This document shows, one piece after another, positions 8,705-17,873 of a DNA stretch of 62,058 nucleotides. The stretch is from contig NZ_MQWA01000001.1 of assembly GCF_002954445.1 (NCBI RefSeq), positions 1,116,732 to 1,178,789 of the forward strand, given 5' to 3'. The DNA comes from Rubritalea profundi (lineage in GTDB: Bacteria; Verrucomicrobiota; Verrucomicrobiia; Verrucomicrobiales; Akkermansiaceae). Under the pieces are notes generated by a model. It worked only from the letters and a program-made list of their open reading frames with translations. It had not been told where the DNA came from and ran no database searches. The position numbers and the translations under genes are program-made. Each line of letters begins with the position of its first letter. Position 1 is the first letter of the stretch.

Positions 8705-9796
8705 TTACGGCTTCAGCATCACCACGTCTTGTTGTCGCGCAGTTAGAGCCACATGCTCGTTTGGCTCACGCAAATGACGAGGATTTAACTCAGAGACCTG
8801 AATATAGACACCTTCGTCGCTTTGGACTAGATATTGGATTGTAGCCCCTTGATACACTCTCTCAATCACCATACCGTATACTTGATTTATCACGTCACCA
8901 GAATCGTCAAATCGTAATGCCTCAGGCCGCACGGACACCACAACTGAGTCCTCCACTTCTGGCTTCCATCCCGGCTCAGTCACATGACCTTGAAAAATCT
9001 CACCCGCTGCAGAAATCACGCGCACACAATAGCCGCGGTGGTCGTCATGCACGATCCAGTCAACTTTCCCTGTTAGGAAGTTCGTCTCCCCCATGAACTG
9101 AGCTACGTGTTTACTGCGCGGAGCTCTATACACCTCTTCAGGAGTTCCCACCTGTGCAATGTGTCCGTCTCGCATCACAGCGATTTTGTCTGCCACGGAA
9201 AGTGCTTCCTCTTGGTCGTGCGTCACATAGACAGCAGTGAGGCCAAACTCTTTCACGATACGGCGAATTTCAGTACGCATCTCAAGCCGCAACTGAGCAT
9301 CAAGGTTGGAAAGAGGCTCATCTAACAATAAACATTTAGGCCGCACCACTAGCGCTCTAGCCAGTGCCACGCGTTGCTGTTGCCCGCCAGAAAGCTGGTC
9401 CACTCTACGGTCTTCATAGCCCTCGAGCCGAACACCCTTAAGCGCTTCCAGAGTGCGATCCACTAGTTCATCGCCTTGGATCCCGCGTTCCTGCAGGCCA
9501 AAGGCCACATTCTCCCCCACCGACATATGTGGCCAGAGCGCATACGATTGAAACACCATGGCTGCCTCTCGCTTGTGGGTTGGCACACCAGTGACATCCC
9601 GCTCACCAAAAAATATTTTCCCCTCATCAGGTTCTTCGAGCCCAGCAATAGTTCTCAGCAAGGTGGTTTTACCGCATCCGCTAGCACCTAACAAAAAGAA
9701 CAATTCACCTTCACCGACATGAAGATTCACCTCCTTGAGCGCAACGACATCTTTGCCGTAGCTCTTTTTTACACCATCTATCTGAATCGCATCCAT
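8705..9796 (-). CDS. ABC transporter ATP-binding protein (Fbp/Pot type with TOBE domain)
   Basis: 363 residues. The ATPase core has Walker A GASGCGKTT (37-45), Q-loop VFQSYALWPHMSVGENVAFGL, signature [15 protein letters not shown], Walker B CLLLDEPLSNLD and switch YVTHDQEEAL. The last 120 residues are an OB-fold TOBE region, typical of the CUT1/Fbp/Pot ATPases that energise importers. It is the first gene of a three-gene minus-strand operon: six bases separate it from the binding-protein gene, which in turn overlaps the permease gene. It would dimerise at the cytoplasmic face of the permease. Confidence 0.92.
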   Translation of the reverse strand: MDAIQIDGVKKSYGKDVVALKEVNLHVGEGELFFLLGASGCGKTTLLRTIAGLEEPDEGKIFFGERDVTGVPTHKREAAMVFQSYALWPHMSVGENVAFGLQERGIQGDELVDRTLEALKGVRLEGYEDRRVDQLSGGQQQRVALARALVVRPKCLLLDEPLSNLDAQLRLEMRTEIRRIVKEFGLTAVYVTHDQEEALSVADKIAVMRDGHIAQVGTPEEVYRAPRSKHVAQFMGETNFLTGKVDWIVHDDHRGYCVRVISAAGEIFQGHVTEPGWKPEVEDSVVVSVRPEALRFDDSGDVINQVYGMVIERVYQGATIQYLVQSDEGVYIQVSELNPRHLREPNEHVALTARQQDVVMLKP

Positions 9797-9849
9797 TGCT
9801 TCCTCGGTATACTTCCTTATGCGCGGGGTAATGCAAGAATAGAGATTCT

Positions 9850-10293
9850 CTAATCTAGAGTAACCGGATGGAGTGGGTACTCAGCCACTTGCTCAAGCTT
9901 GATGCCGTAGACCTTCGCGATCTCTGGTGCATCAGACTTCTTGTACACATCCCTGTAGTAGATCTCCTTCACCCCATAGGCACAAAGTGTCTGCATACAG
10001 GCGGTGCAAGGCATTGTCGTTGTAGCGATCACTTTTGCCTCCCCTCGCTTGAACAAGCTGCATAGATTCACTTCGGCGTGTAGCATAAACTTCTGCCTAC
10101 TATCGCGGTCATCCCAAAATCCCTCTGGCGCATCAAAGCACGGAGCGAGCCCATTGTAGGCTGTACCAATAACTCGGTTATCAAAATCTAACGCGGCCGC
10201 TCCTACTTTACGAAATGGATCCTCACTTCGGAGGCTAGCCACATGGGCTAACGCCATTGCATATTGAGGGATGGATAGTCGTTCCGAATTCAT
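9850..10293 (-). CDS. dCMP/cytidine deaminase family zinc enzyme
   Basis: 147 residues with the zinc deaminase signature: HAEVN (His-Ala-Glu, residues 73-77) and PCTACMQTLCAYGVKEIYYRD (from about residue 95) giving the two zinc cysteines. The N-terminal region RKVGAAALDFDNRVIGTAYNGLAP matches the ComEB/dCMP-deaminase type, which converts dCMP to dUMP for thymidylate synthesis. The canonical insertion that binds a structural zinc or dCTP is not obvious, so a broader deoxycytidylate or cytidine deaminase activity is also possible. It is a single gene, with its 3' end 53 bases from the ABC ATPase start. Confidence 0.82.
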   Translation of the reverse strand: MNSERLSIPQYAMALAHVASLRSEDPFRKVGAAALDFDNRVIGTAYNGLAPCFDAPEGFWDDRDSRQKFMLHAEVNLCSLFKRGEAKVIATTTMPCTACMQTLCAYGVKEIYYRDVYKKSDAPEIAKVYGIKLEQVAEYPLHPVTLD

Positions 10294-10469
10294 GGTGAGA
10301 CTTCAACACAGCCACCACCACTAGCTCAATACTTTTTCTCACACACGTAGTAGAGCACGCAACGACCTTTCCACGAGAAACTCCTCAATGCATCACAAGG
10401 CCTTCATTTACTGCAAGTTTTTCACATTGGCTTCATCCTCTCTTCACAGTATACTAATTCTCTAGCCGC

Positions 10470-11309
10470 ATGTTTAAACTCACTCGCCGACAGACCATCC
10501 AGACTTTGCTCGCAGCCGCTCCTGTCGCTGCGGTAATCGATGCATTCCTCATTGAGCCAAACCTTCTCAGTGTCACGCGCCGCGAGATCACCCTGCCACG
10601 ACTTCCATCTGAACTAGACGGATTCACCATCGCACAACTCAGCGACTTTCATTATAAGCCGGATAAAGATCACGATCTTATGGTCAAAGCCGTGCATGCA
10701 GTGAATGCCGAAAATGTTGATTTCATCGCTCTCACTGGTGACTATGTAACAGATGACTCAGCTGTGATCACCCCACTCATGGAGCATCTTAGCCAGCTAC
10801 AATCAAAACATGGCATAGCCGCCTCCATGGGCAATCACGATGGGTGGACACACTCGGGAGATTATTACCGTAAAATCTTCACCAAAGCCGGCATCCCCTT
10901 TCTCATCAACCAGAATACCGAACTCAATATCAAAGGCACCCGGCTTCATATAGCAGGTACCGACTACGTATGGTTAGGCTCGCCAGATCCGGCAAAAACC
11001 CTCAAGGGTATCCCCGCTAATTCCCCAGTGATTGCACTCGTCCACGAACCAGACTACTTCGACACGATGCGTGCGATCCGCGACATCGACCTGCAGCTCT
11101 CTGGCCACACCCATGGTGGGCAATGCCGAGTCCCTCTCATTGGCTATGCTCCAGTGAAGGTGAAATATGGAGAAAACTACGTGTATGGGCATTATCAAGA
11201 AGCCAATTCCCAACTCTTCATCTCGCGTGGTATAGGGACCTCGGGCATGCGAGTTCGCTTTGCTTGTGCACCGGAAATCGCCATACTCACCCTCCGTTGC
11301 GCCATCTAA
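10470..11309 (+). CDS. Metallophosphoesterase with twin-arginine signal (YaeI/YkuE type)
   Basis: 279 residues. The N-terminus has a twin-arginine pattern, LTRRQTIQTLLAAAPVAAVI, suggesting Tat export. The calcineurin-like motifs are present: LSDFHYKPD (residues 56-64), ALTGDYVTDD, MGNHDGW (about 124-130), VHEPDYF and LSGHTHGGQCRVPLIG. This order matches the subfamily of YaeI (E. coli phosphodiesterase) and YkuE (B. subtilis), periplasmic or cell-surface dinuclear metal enzymes. The natural substrate is not determined by sequence. It stands alone between the divergent deaminase gene and gap. Confidence 0.88.
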   Translation: MFKLTRRQTIQTLLAAAPVAAVIDAFLIEPNLLSVTRREITLPRLPSELDGFTIAQLSDFHYKPDKDHDLMVKAVHAVNAENVDFIALTGDYVTDDSAVITPLMEHLSQLQSKHGIAASMGNHDGWTHSGDYYRKIFTKAGIPFLINQNTELNIKGTRLHIAGTDYVWLGSPDPAKTLKGIPANSPVIALVHEPDYFDTMRAIRDIDLQLSGHTHGGQCRVPLIGYAPVKVKYGENYVYGHYQEANSQLFISRGIGTSGMRVRFACAPEIAILTLRCAI

Positions 11310-11493
11310 GCCTTCCAAAACCCATCAGAGTTCGCCCACTACTCGTTAGTAATGAACAAGGCACAACCATATGCCAAACCAGAGTATTGACGTACTGGTA
11401 TTCTTCCCCATAGTCGCCGCCCGCATTCAGCGGGCAAAAAATTGATCGACTTTCCACACTGGAGAGTTCTTTCCTATTTCACCACAAATTCTT

Positions 11494-12495
11494 ATGGCTA
11501 ATTACGCAATCAACGGATTCGGGCGCATCGGACGTAACGTCCTTCGTGCACTCATTGAAAAAGGCGAACTTGAAAAAGTTGTCGCTATCAACGACCTGAC
11601 TGACAACAAGACTCTTGCTCACCTTCTTAAGTATGACTCTTCACAGGGCAAGCTCGACGCAGATGTTTCGTTCGACGAGAAGCACCTGATCGTAAACGGT
11701 CACAAGATCGTAGCACTCGCTCAGCGCGACCCGGCACAACTCCCATGGGCTGAGCTCAAGGTTGACGTTGTTCTTGAGTCCACAGGATTCTTCGCATCAC
11801 AGGCAGGTTCACAGAAGCACATCGACGCAGGCGCTAAGAAAGTTCTTATCTCCGCTCCAGCTCCTGATCCAGATCTCATGATGTGTATCGGCATCAACGA
11901 TAGCGAGTACGACGCTACTAAGCACAACATCGTGTCTAACGCATCATGCACAACTAACTGCCTCGCACCAATGGTGAAGGTACTCAACGATTCCTTCGGT
12001 CTCGTGCAGGGAATGATGGCTACCATCCACTCCTACACAAACGACCAGCGTATCCTTGACCTTCCACACAGTGACCTTCGTCGCTCCCGTGCAGCAGCTG
12101 TTAACATCATCCCAACTTCTACCGGTGCTGCTAAAGCAATCGGTAAAGTGATCCCAGAACTCGCAGGTAAGCTCAACGGTAACTCTTACCGTGTGCCAAC
12201 TCCTACAGGTTCTATCACTGACCTCGTTTGTATCCTTAAGCGCGAAGTGACACTTGAGGAAGTGAACGCAGCGTTCAAAGCAGCAGCAGACGGCCCACTG
12301 AAAGGCATCCTCGAATACACAGACGAGCCAATCGTTCTTCAGGACGTTGTATCTAACCCACACAGCTCAGTCTACGACTCAGGCTGCACAATGGTTGACG
12401 GCGCAATGGTGAAGCTCGCTTCATGGTACGACAACGAGTGGGGCTACTCAAGCCGCGCCGCAGAAGGCCTAGCCCTTCTCGGTAAAGGACTCTAA
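11494..12495 (+). CDS. gap: Glyceraldehyde-3-phosphate dehydrogenase, type I
   Basis: Oxidises and phosphorylates glyceraldehyde-3-phosphate to 1,3-bisphosphoglycerate with NAD. 333 residues, the normal length. Visible are the NAD-binding [17 protein letters not shown], the catalytic [17 protein letters not shown] (Cys near residue 150), [23 protein letters not shown] and the C-terminal [15 protein letters not shown]. The codon choice is strongly uniform, as expected for a highly expressed gene, and is shared with pgk and tpiA downstream. The gene starts the glycolytic cluster gap-pgk-tpiA and is followed by its own hairpin at 12513-12549. Confidence 0.98.
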   Translation: MANYAINGFGRIGRNVLRALIEKGELEKVVAINDLTDNKTLAHLLKYDSSQGKLDADVSFDEKHLIVNGHKIVALAQRDPAQLPWAELKVDVVLESTGFFASQAGSQKHIDAGAKKVLISAPAPDPDLMMCIGINDSEYDATKHNIVSNASCTTNCLAPMVKVLNDSFGLVQGMMATIHSYTNDQRILDLPHSDLRRSRAAAVNIIPTSTGAAKAIGKVIPELAGKLNGNSYRVPTPTGSITDLVCILKREVTLEEVNAAFKAAADGPLKGILEYTDEPIVLQDVVSNPHSSVYDSGCTMVDGAMVKLASWYDNEWGYSSRAAEGLALLGKGL

Positions 12496-12512
12496 TCCGA
12501 CTATCAACTTCA

Positions 12513-12549
12513 ACAGGGGAGGCTTTCATAGAGTCTCCCCTGTTTTGTT
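12513..12549 (+). terminator. Rho-independent terminator after gap
   Basis: Arms AACAGGGGAG and CTCCCCTGTT form a stem with a few inner mismatches around a TTCATA loop, followed by a T-rich tail (TTTGTTTT). It lies 17 bases after the gap stop. It probably separates gap transcription partly from pgk. Confidence 0.75.
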
Positions 12550-12630
12550 TTACAACCCGCGCTCCATCTGGCAACTCAGTGCCACCCACTTTTCAAACAA
12601 CAGTTAACCACTAACCGAAACTAATTCACT

Positions 12631-13833
12631 ATGGCTAAACTCACAATCCGCGACATCGACGTCCAGGGCAAAGAAGTCCTCATGCGTGTGGACTTCAACG
12701 TCCCACTCGACGACAATCTCCAGATCACCGACGACTCCCGCATCCTCGGAGCTCTTCCCTCTATCAAACACCTCCTAGCTGGCGGCGCTAAGCTTGTTCT
12801 TTGTTCCCACCTCGGCCGTCCAGAGGGCGAAGCTCAGGAGAAGTACTCACTGCGCCCAGTAGCAAAGCGTCTCTCTGAGCACCTCGGCGCAGCAGTAGCA
12901 TTTGCTGATGACACTATCGGCGATCACGCCACAACACTTCGCTCCACTCTCCATGCTGGTCACGTGATGGTCCTAGAGAACACACGCTTCGACAACCGCG
13001 AGACAGCAAATGCCCCTGAATTCTCCAAAGCCCTCGCTGGCAATGCTGAGATCTTCGTCAACGATGCATTCGGCACAGCGCACCGCGCACACTCTTCCAC
13101 AGAAGGCGTGACTCACTTTGTTTCCCAGTCCGTGTCAGGTTTCCTCATCGAGAAAGAACTCGAGTTCCTCCAAGACAAACTCGCTTCACCAGAAAAGCCA
13201 TTCGTGGCGATCATGGGCGGCGCAAAAGTTTCCGACAAGATCCAGGTCATCAAAGCAATGATGGCTAAGGCTGACACCTTCATCATCGGTGGAGCAATGG
13301 CCTACACATTCCGTCTCGCTCAGGGCTACAAGGTAGGTGACTCCCTCGTGGAGCCTAAGTTCGTAGAACTAGCCAAAGAGATCCTCGAAGAAGCTGAAGC
13401 AAAAGGCATCAACTTCCACCTTCCTGCTGACACACGTATCACTCAGGAGTTCAAGCCAACAGCAGTCACTAAAGTAACAGCTCCCTACTCAGACGGCGGA
13501 GAAATCCCCGACGGCTGGGAAGGCATCGACATCGGCGCCGTTGCTATCGGTGACTTCGAAAAAGTAGTAGCAGGCGCTAAGACAATCCTCTGGAACGGCC
13601 CAATGGGCGTGTTCGAACTAGACAACTTCGCAGCAGGCACAAAGGCACTCACAGCAGCAGTTGCTAAATCTGACGCACTCACCATCGTTGGTGGTGGTGA
13701 TTCAGTCACAGCAGCAAACAAGTTCTCAGACGCATCTAACTTCAGTTTCCTCTCCACTGGTGGCGGTGCTTCCCTCGAGCTTCTCGAAGGCAAGACTCTC
13801 CCAGGTGTAGCAGCACTCACTGATAAGTCGTAG
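12631..13833 (+). CDS. pgk: Phosphoglycerate kinase
   Basis: Transfers phosphate from 1,3-bisphosphoglycerate to ADP. 400 residues, normal length. The family signature RVDFNVPLDDN lies at residues 19-29, followed by SHLGRPEGE (residues 59-67), ENTRFDNRETAN, NDAFGTAHRAHSST, the hinge region MGGAKVSDKI (residues 195-204) and the nucleotide-binding TIVGGGDSVTAANKF near residue 350. It lies between gap and tpiA with the same highly expressed codon pattern. A compact hairpin follows at 13834-13854. Confidence 0.98.
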   Translation: MAKLTIRDIDVQGKEVLMRVDFNVPLDDNLQITDDSRILGALPSIKHLLAGGAKLVLCSHLGRPEGEAQEKYSLRPVAKRLSEHLGAAVAFADDTIGDHATTLRSTLHAGHVMVLENTRFDNRETANAPEFSKALAGNAEIFVNDAFGTAHRAHSSTEGVTHFVSQSVSGFLIEKELEFLQDKLASPEKPFVAIMGGAKVSDKIQVIKAMMAKADTFIIGGAMAYTFRLAQGYKVGDSLVEPKFVELAKEILEEAEAKGINFHLPADTRITQEFKPTAVTKVTAPYSDGGEIPDGWEGIDIGAVAIGDFEKVVAGAKTILWNGPMGVFELDNFAAGTKALTAAVAKSDALTIVGGGDSVTAANKFSDASNFSFLSTGGGASLELLEGKTLPGVAALTDKS

Positions 13834-13854
13834 AAGAGGCTTCCAGCCTCTTTT
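13834..13854 (+). terminator. Hairpin between pgk and tpiA
   Basis: Perfect 8-bp arms AAGAGGCT and AGCCTCTT around a TCC loop, followed by TT and CCC. The T-run is short, so partial termination or mRNA processing between pgk and tpiA is more likely than full termination. Confidence 0.5.
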
Positions 13855-13891
13855 CCCAAATCACAAATAACCAATCAAAATAACAAACATC

Positions 13892-14653
13892 ATGTCACGT
13901 AATCTAATCATCGCAGCAAACTGGAAGCTCAACAAAGGCCCAGCAGACGCAGCAGCATTCCTCGACGCATTCTGCGTAGTAGCCAAAGACTTCAAAGGCA
14001 CTGCAGACATCGTACTCGCACCTTCATTCCTCACCATCCCATCCGTTGTAACTAAGCTCGACGGTTGCGATCGTATTGCAGTGGCTTCTCAGAATGTTTC
14101 TGAGCAAGAGTCCGGTGCATTCACTGGTGAAGTGAGCACATGCATGCTCAAGGAAGTTGGCGTTCAGTACGTCATCCTCGGTCACTCAGAGCGTCGTTCT
14201 ATCTACGGCGAGTCTGATGCTCTCATCAACGCCAAGGTAAAGAAAACTCTCGCAGCTGGCCTCAAGCCAATCTTCTGTATCGGTGAAACTCTCGCAGAAC
14301 GCGAAGGCGGCAAGCTCGAGTCCGTTCTCACCACTCAAATAACTGACGGCCTCAAGGACGTTGCAGACCTCTCCGACGTAGTCATCGCATACGAGCCAGT
14401 TTGGGCAATCGGCACCGGCGTAACAGCTTCTGCTGAGCAAGCACAGGACACACACAAGTTCGTCCGTTCCGTCATTGCTAACCTCTACGGCCAGTCCGCT
14501 GCAGACGCAGTACGCATCCAGTACGGCGGTTCTGTAAAGCCAGCTAACGCAGCTGAGCTTCTCGGCCAGCCAGACATCGACGGCGCACTCGTCGGCGGTG
14601 CAGCCCTCGAAGCCGAGTCATTCTTCGGTATCCTCGAGAACTCAGCATCGTAA
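13892..14653 (+). CDS. tpiA: Triosephosphate isomerase
   Basis: Interconverts dihydroxyacetone phosphate and glyceraldehyde-3-phosphate. 253 residues. The catalytic residues are in AANWKLNKG (Lys, residue 12), ILGHSERR (His, about residue 95) and AYEPVWAIGTG (Glu, about residue 168); the phosphate-binding loop YGGSVKPANA and DGALVGGAAL are present. It is the last gene of the gap-pgk-tpiA cluster, followed by a strong terminator. Confidence 0.98.
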   Translation: MSRNLIIAANWKLNKGPADAAAFLDAFCVVAKDFKGTADIVLAPSFLTIPSVVTKLDGCDRIAVASQNVSEQESGAFTGEVSTCMLKEVGVQYVILGHSERRSIYGESDALINAKVKKTLAAGLKPIFCIGETLAEREGGKLESVLTTQITDGLKDVADLSDVVIAYEPVWAIGTGVTASAEQAQDTHKFVRSVIANLYGQSAADAVRIQYGGSVKPANAAELLGQPDIDGALVGGAALEAESFFGILENSAS

Positions 14654-14705
14654 AAGAGCGTTTCCAACCTCTTACACAACCAAGAAACAACATCTTTCAA
14701 AACAA

Positions 14706-14735
14706 AGCCTCGCACCTAACAGTGCGGGGCTTTTT
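14706..14735 (+). terminator. Rho-independent terminator after tpiA
   Basis: Arms AGCCTCGCAC and GTGCGGGGCT with a CTAACA loop, followed by TTTTT, 52 bases after the tpiA stop. It ends the glycolytic cluster. Confidence 0.88.
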
Positions 14736-14911
14736 CATCAAAGCACCTAAAACGCCTTAGCCCCCCATCAAGCTGAGAAAAAATAGTTCCGCCTCGGCAA
14801 AGAAGAATCAAGATGCAGCAATACTGAGGCAGCCAAATTCACAGAATGCTCACACAGAGTGATATCTGTAAATCCAGTGCTTCCAACATTTTCAACGCGG
14901 CCATATTTTCT

Positions 14912-16348
14912 TTAAAAGTCAGTTATTATAGCCTTTAGATCCCGGTCAGGCCTCTGGCCAACAGAGCGCACATAAAATTTGGCGCCAGTGAGACGCAACA
15001 ATTCGGCGAGACGATACAAAGCGGCTTCTTCGCGATGGTCATTCAGATCGCAAAACCAATAAATTGTATCCACCTTATATACTAGGAGCATTTCCTCCAC
15101 ACAAGACAGGGTACCAGGCTTCAGCTTAGCCACCGCGCCATATTCCAATGCTGGCGCTTTTAGTGAACAACCTACCACCTCCCGATAGACTGGGCTCTGA
15201 AATTTCTTTTTAATATCCTTTTTAAGTCGGTCTATGTGGCTAGTCATACTTCCAGAAATATCCAAAATCACCCCGAAGTTGGCGCTATATACCGAGATCC
15301 CATCAATTTCGGCCGTCCGATAATCCATTTCACCCGAGTGATCAGCCGCCTCAATCAACTTCTTGTGAATAACTTTACGCAAGGCACTTATTTCCTTACG
15401 AAGAATTTCCGCAGAGTGGTCAACCGGCCAACCTGGCTCCTGCTCCATCCATTTCCCAGGCTGAAACCCGTAAAATGCCTGGTGAATTGCAGTGATGGCT
15501 TCCTCTAAAGCTTCCCCCTTTTCTTCCAGTGAGGTAATGAGATCCTGCTTACTTACGCCCTTCCACTTCTTCTCCTGAGCTATACCTTCATTACATTTAT
15601 TGATCTCCTTGCCCAAGGGTTTGATGGAACTCTCATAAAGTTCTCTCAATTTCACGACGTTTTCCTGTCGAGTAGAGCTTCTGTCACGTTCTTTTATCTC
15701 AAAACCAGCCTTCTTGAGGACTCTTTGCCTCTCGGCATCTCTTATGCTCTGCCTCATTTCCCCCACAGCACGCTTGACCCTACTACTTGTAATTTCTTCA
15801 GGCCAGTCAATCAATATAGATGGATTTTCAGGAGAAACTACCGCAATCAAGTCCTGCTCCAAAGTAATGAGCTGCATGAGCTGCCGGCAGGTAAATACCG
15901 AATTGGGGTCTTCGAGGCTCGGTAGGCTTTCTTTGATATATTCCATCTGATTTCTGAAATACTTCAGAACTTCATTCGAAATCACCACCTCGACAGACGG
16001 TTTTTCCTCCGTATTGTCAGAGCCCAACTCAGTATTCTTAGAGTCAATCTTGTTAAAATCTTTGAGCTTTTCCCGCGAAAAATCCGAAAGCTTGGCCAGG
16101 GGTATTGAAAATTTTCGACTATCATTCGCCCTACGAACTCGGATCTCTTTTTCCTTCACTTCAAGGATGACGACCGTCAGCGACCGACCTTTCTTATCCG
16201 TGATTTCCTCGACGACTTCCCCGCCCGCCACAATGGGAGCACAAAAAACGAATGCAATCAGGGCAGCCATCAAGACAGCTATATACCGGTTAACTAGGCT
16301 AAAAATGGCTGCTAAGAACTGACTTTTGCGGTGGTGTATTGAGAGCAT
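14912..16348 (-). CDS. Exported SHD1-domain and VWA-like protein
   Basis: About 478 residues from the ATG at 16348; the frame also opens further upstream at a TTG (16399). A hydrophobic segment (RYIAVLMAALIAFVFCAPIVAGG) serves as signal peptide or anchor. Next comes an SHD1-like domain: ITDKKGRSLTVVILEVKEKE, then IPLAKLSDFSREKLKDF. The middle is charged and helical. The C-terminal part has a von Willebrand A MIDAS motif, VILDISGSMTS, and a later DLNDHREEAAL loop. The combination is common in Verrucomicrobiota and Planctomycetota, but its function is unknown. No Shine-Dalgarno sequence decides the start. It is a single gene, convergent with tpiA. Confidence 0.72.
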   Translation of the reverse strand: MLSIHHRKSQFLAAIFSLVNRYIAVLMAALIAFVFCAPIVAGGEVVEEITDKKGRSLTVVILEVKEKEIRVRRANDSRKFSIPLAKLSDFSREKLKDFNKIDSKNTELGSDNTEEKPSVEVVISNEVLKYFRNQMEYIKESLPSLEDPNSVFTCRQLMQLITLEQDLIAVVSPENPSILIDWPEEITSSRVKRAVGEMRQSIRDAERQRVLKKAGFEIKERDRSSTRQENVVKLRELYESSIKPLGKEINKCNEGIAQEKKWKGVSKQDLITSLEEKGEALEEAITAIHQAFYGFQPGKWMEQEPGWPVDHSAEILRKEISALRKVIHKKLIEAADHSGEMDYRTAEIDGISVYSANFGVILDISGSMTSHIDRLKKDIKKKFQSPVYREVVGCSLKAPALEYGAVAKLKPGTLSCVEEMLLVYKVDTIYWFCDLNDHREEAALYRLAELLRLTGAKFYVRSVGQRPDRDLKAIITDF

Positions 16349-16636
16349 TGAGCTGGGGCGGGAATTTTGAATAGAGGAAGAATACTCTGGAATGCTCAAT
16401 TATCGTAATAAGTGAGCAAACTGAACGATTCGCCAGAAAAGTCATGTGCCAGTTTACTGAAAATTAACATGACTCGCCCGTTCGCAATGCCAAGCTCTTT
16501 TTTAGTCGGACGTGCCACACCAAAACACCCCCTATTATGCCACACAATTGACGACATTGAATCGTTCCGCGATTTCAGCGCATTCAAAGATGACCGATAA
16601 ATTCAACACAAGCATTTTGTAACCTATTATGATAGA

Positions 16637-16924
16637 ATGCCGTATACATCACTGAACCCTAAACCAGAAACCCCAGCTATGTCAGTACACGTAAAATACG
16701 GCCCGATCGATATTACTCTCGAAAAAGACTCTGAAGGCTTCGCCTTTTCCTGTCCACTTTGCCACAGCATGTTCTTCTCCACCGGAGACCAAGCATCCTG
16801 TAGTAATGTCGTTCAAGACCACCTGCAACAGTTCCACCGAATCTCTCTGCCAGCAGCTACTATCTCTGAGGACAATATTGAGACACCACAGGTTCCGCTC
16901 AGAAAATCGCTCAAGCTAAAATAA
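16637..16924 (+). CDS. Small zinc-finger-like hypothetical protein
   Basis: Up to 95 residues; an internal ATG at 16679 would give 81. The centre contains CPLC, then about 18 residues later DHLQQFH, that is a Cys-x2-Cys and His-x4-His arrangement compatible with a C2H2 zinc finger. The C-terminal tail ends RKSLKLK. I do not recognise a specific family. The 3' end overlaps the convergent WalJ-type gene by nine bases. The spacing of metal ligands supports a real protein, but the role (DNA or protein binding) is open. Confidence 0.55.
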   Translation: MPYTSLNPKPETPAMSVHVKYGPIDITLEKDSEGFAFSCPLCHSMFFSTGDQASCSNVVQDHLQQFHRISLPAATISEDNIETPQVPLRKSLKLK

Positions 16925-17758
16925 CTCCTCTTGGCTGAGGTTGCCTGAGAGTTTTTCGAGAATCGCGCCACGATTGCTCTCGCCAAACTCTAGCCAGTCA
17001 GTTGGCTCTTGTTGATTGGCGCAGAGCACTTGAACTTCTGATAGTCCGCCGTCAGCTAACAATCCACTCACAGTTTTGCTGGCCACTTCTGGGCAATTGC
17101 AGTCACCACTGAGATGACCTAACACCACATGAGCAAGTCGCTCGCAACCAACGTCAGCAATCAGTTCTCCCGCCTGCGTGTTAGATAAATGTCCGTGTCT
17201 CGATGCAATACGTTGCTTGGTTGACCACGGCCGTCTAGTATCAGCTTCGAGCAATTCTTCATCGTAATTAGCTTCAACAAACAATGCTTGAGTCTCACGC
17301 AAATGCATCCGCATTGCCTGAGTCACATAGCCCACATCTGTCACTAGCCCAAATTTTGTAGTCCCACCGCGGACGGTAAACCCAACTGGCTCCGCGGCAT
17401 CGTGAGGGATTGGGAATGGATGGACTGTCAATTCGTCTAGCTGGAAATCTTGTCCAGTGTGGAAGACTTTCCAAGGCACATCACTTTTCATTCCCCACTG
17501 CAGGGCCTCCTTCGTCATCGCATTTGCGTAGACGGGGATTTTACGTTTGCGTAGCAGCACATCTAATCCACGAGCGTGGTCGCTGTGTTCGTGAGTCAGC
17601 AAAACGCCCGTCAAGGAATCTGGATCAACCCCGATATCCTCCATCCGTACAGTCAATTGCTTGGCACTGAGTCCTGCATCCAACAACAAACGGGTCTTAC
17701 CACACTCAAGAATTGTTGCATTACCACCGCTACCGCTACCTAAAACTGCCATCCGCAT
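16916..17758 (-). CDS. MBL-fold metallo-hydrolase, WalJ/YycJ type
   Basis: 280 residues from ATG 17758. The frame extends 20 codons upstream, but family members begin like MRMAVLGSGSGGNATIL, so the inner start is chosen. The metal motif is TLTHEHSDH-like (LLTHEHSDHARGL, about residue 53), with PHDAAEPVGF and GLVTDVGY further on and RHGHLSN (about residue 187) then LGHLSGDCN as late metal ligands. WalJ proteins are exonuclease-like enzymes linked to cell-wall control and DNA repair in Gram-positives; the role here is not known. Its 3' end overlaps the small zinc-finger gene. Confidence 0.85.
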   Translation of the reverse strand: MRMAVLGSGSGGNATILECGKTRLLLDAGLSAKQLTVRMEDIGVDPDSLTGVLLTHEHSDHARGLDVLLRKRKIPVYANAMTKEALQWGMKSDVPWKVFHTGQDFQLDELTVHPFPIPHDAAEPVGFTVRGGTTKFGLVTDVGYVTQAMRMHLRETQALFVEANYDEELLEADTRRPWSTKQRIASRHGHLSNTQAGELIADVGCERLAHVVLGHLSGDCNCPEVASKTVSGLLADGGLSEVQVLCANQQEPTDWLEFGESNRGAILEKLSGNLSQEELF

Positions 17759-17873
17759 TCTCACAAGCCGGATCGTAAGCCTAATTGCCCAGCACTCAAG
17801 CCAGATTGTTTGATTCAATAGAATCTAGAACTTTTGCCTTCCGTCCCTAGCTAAATACTCTACATCTAGCTCC

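Noticed and set aside
16396-16600. Two antisense open frames of about 62 residues upstream of the SHD1/VWA gene
   Set aside because: They overlap each other, lack motifs and a ribosome site, and neither resembles a known protein.
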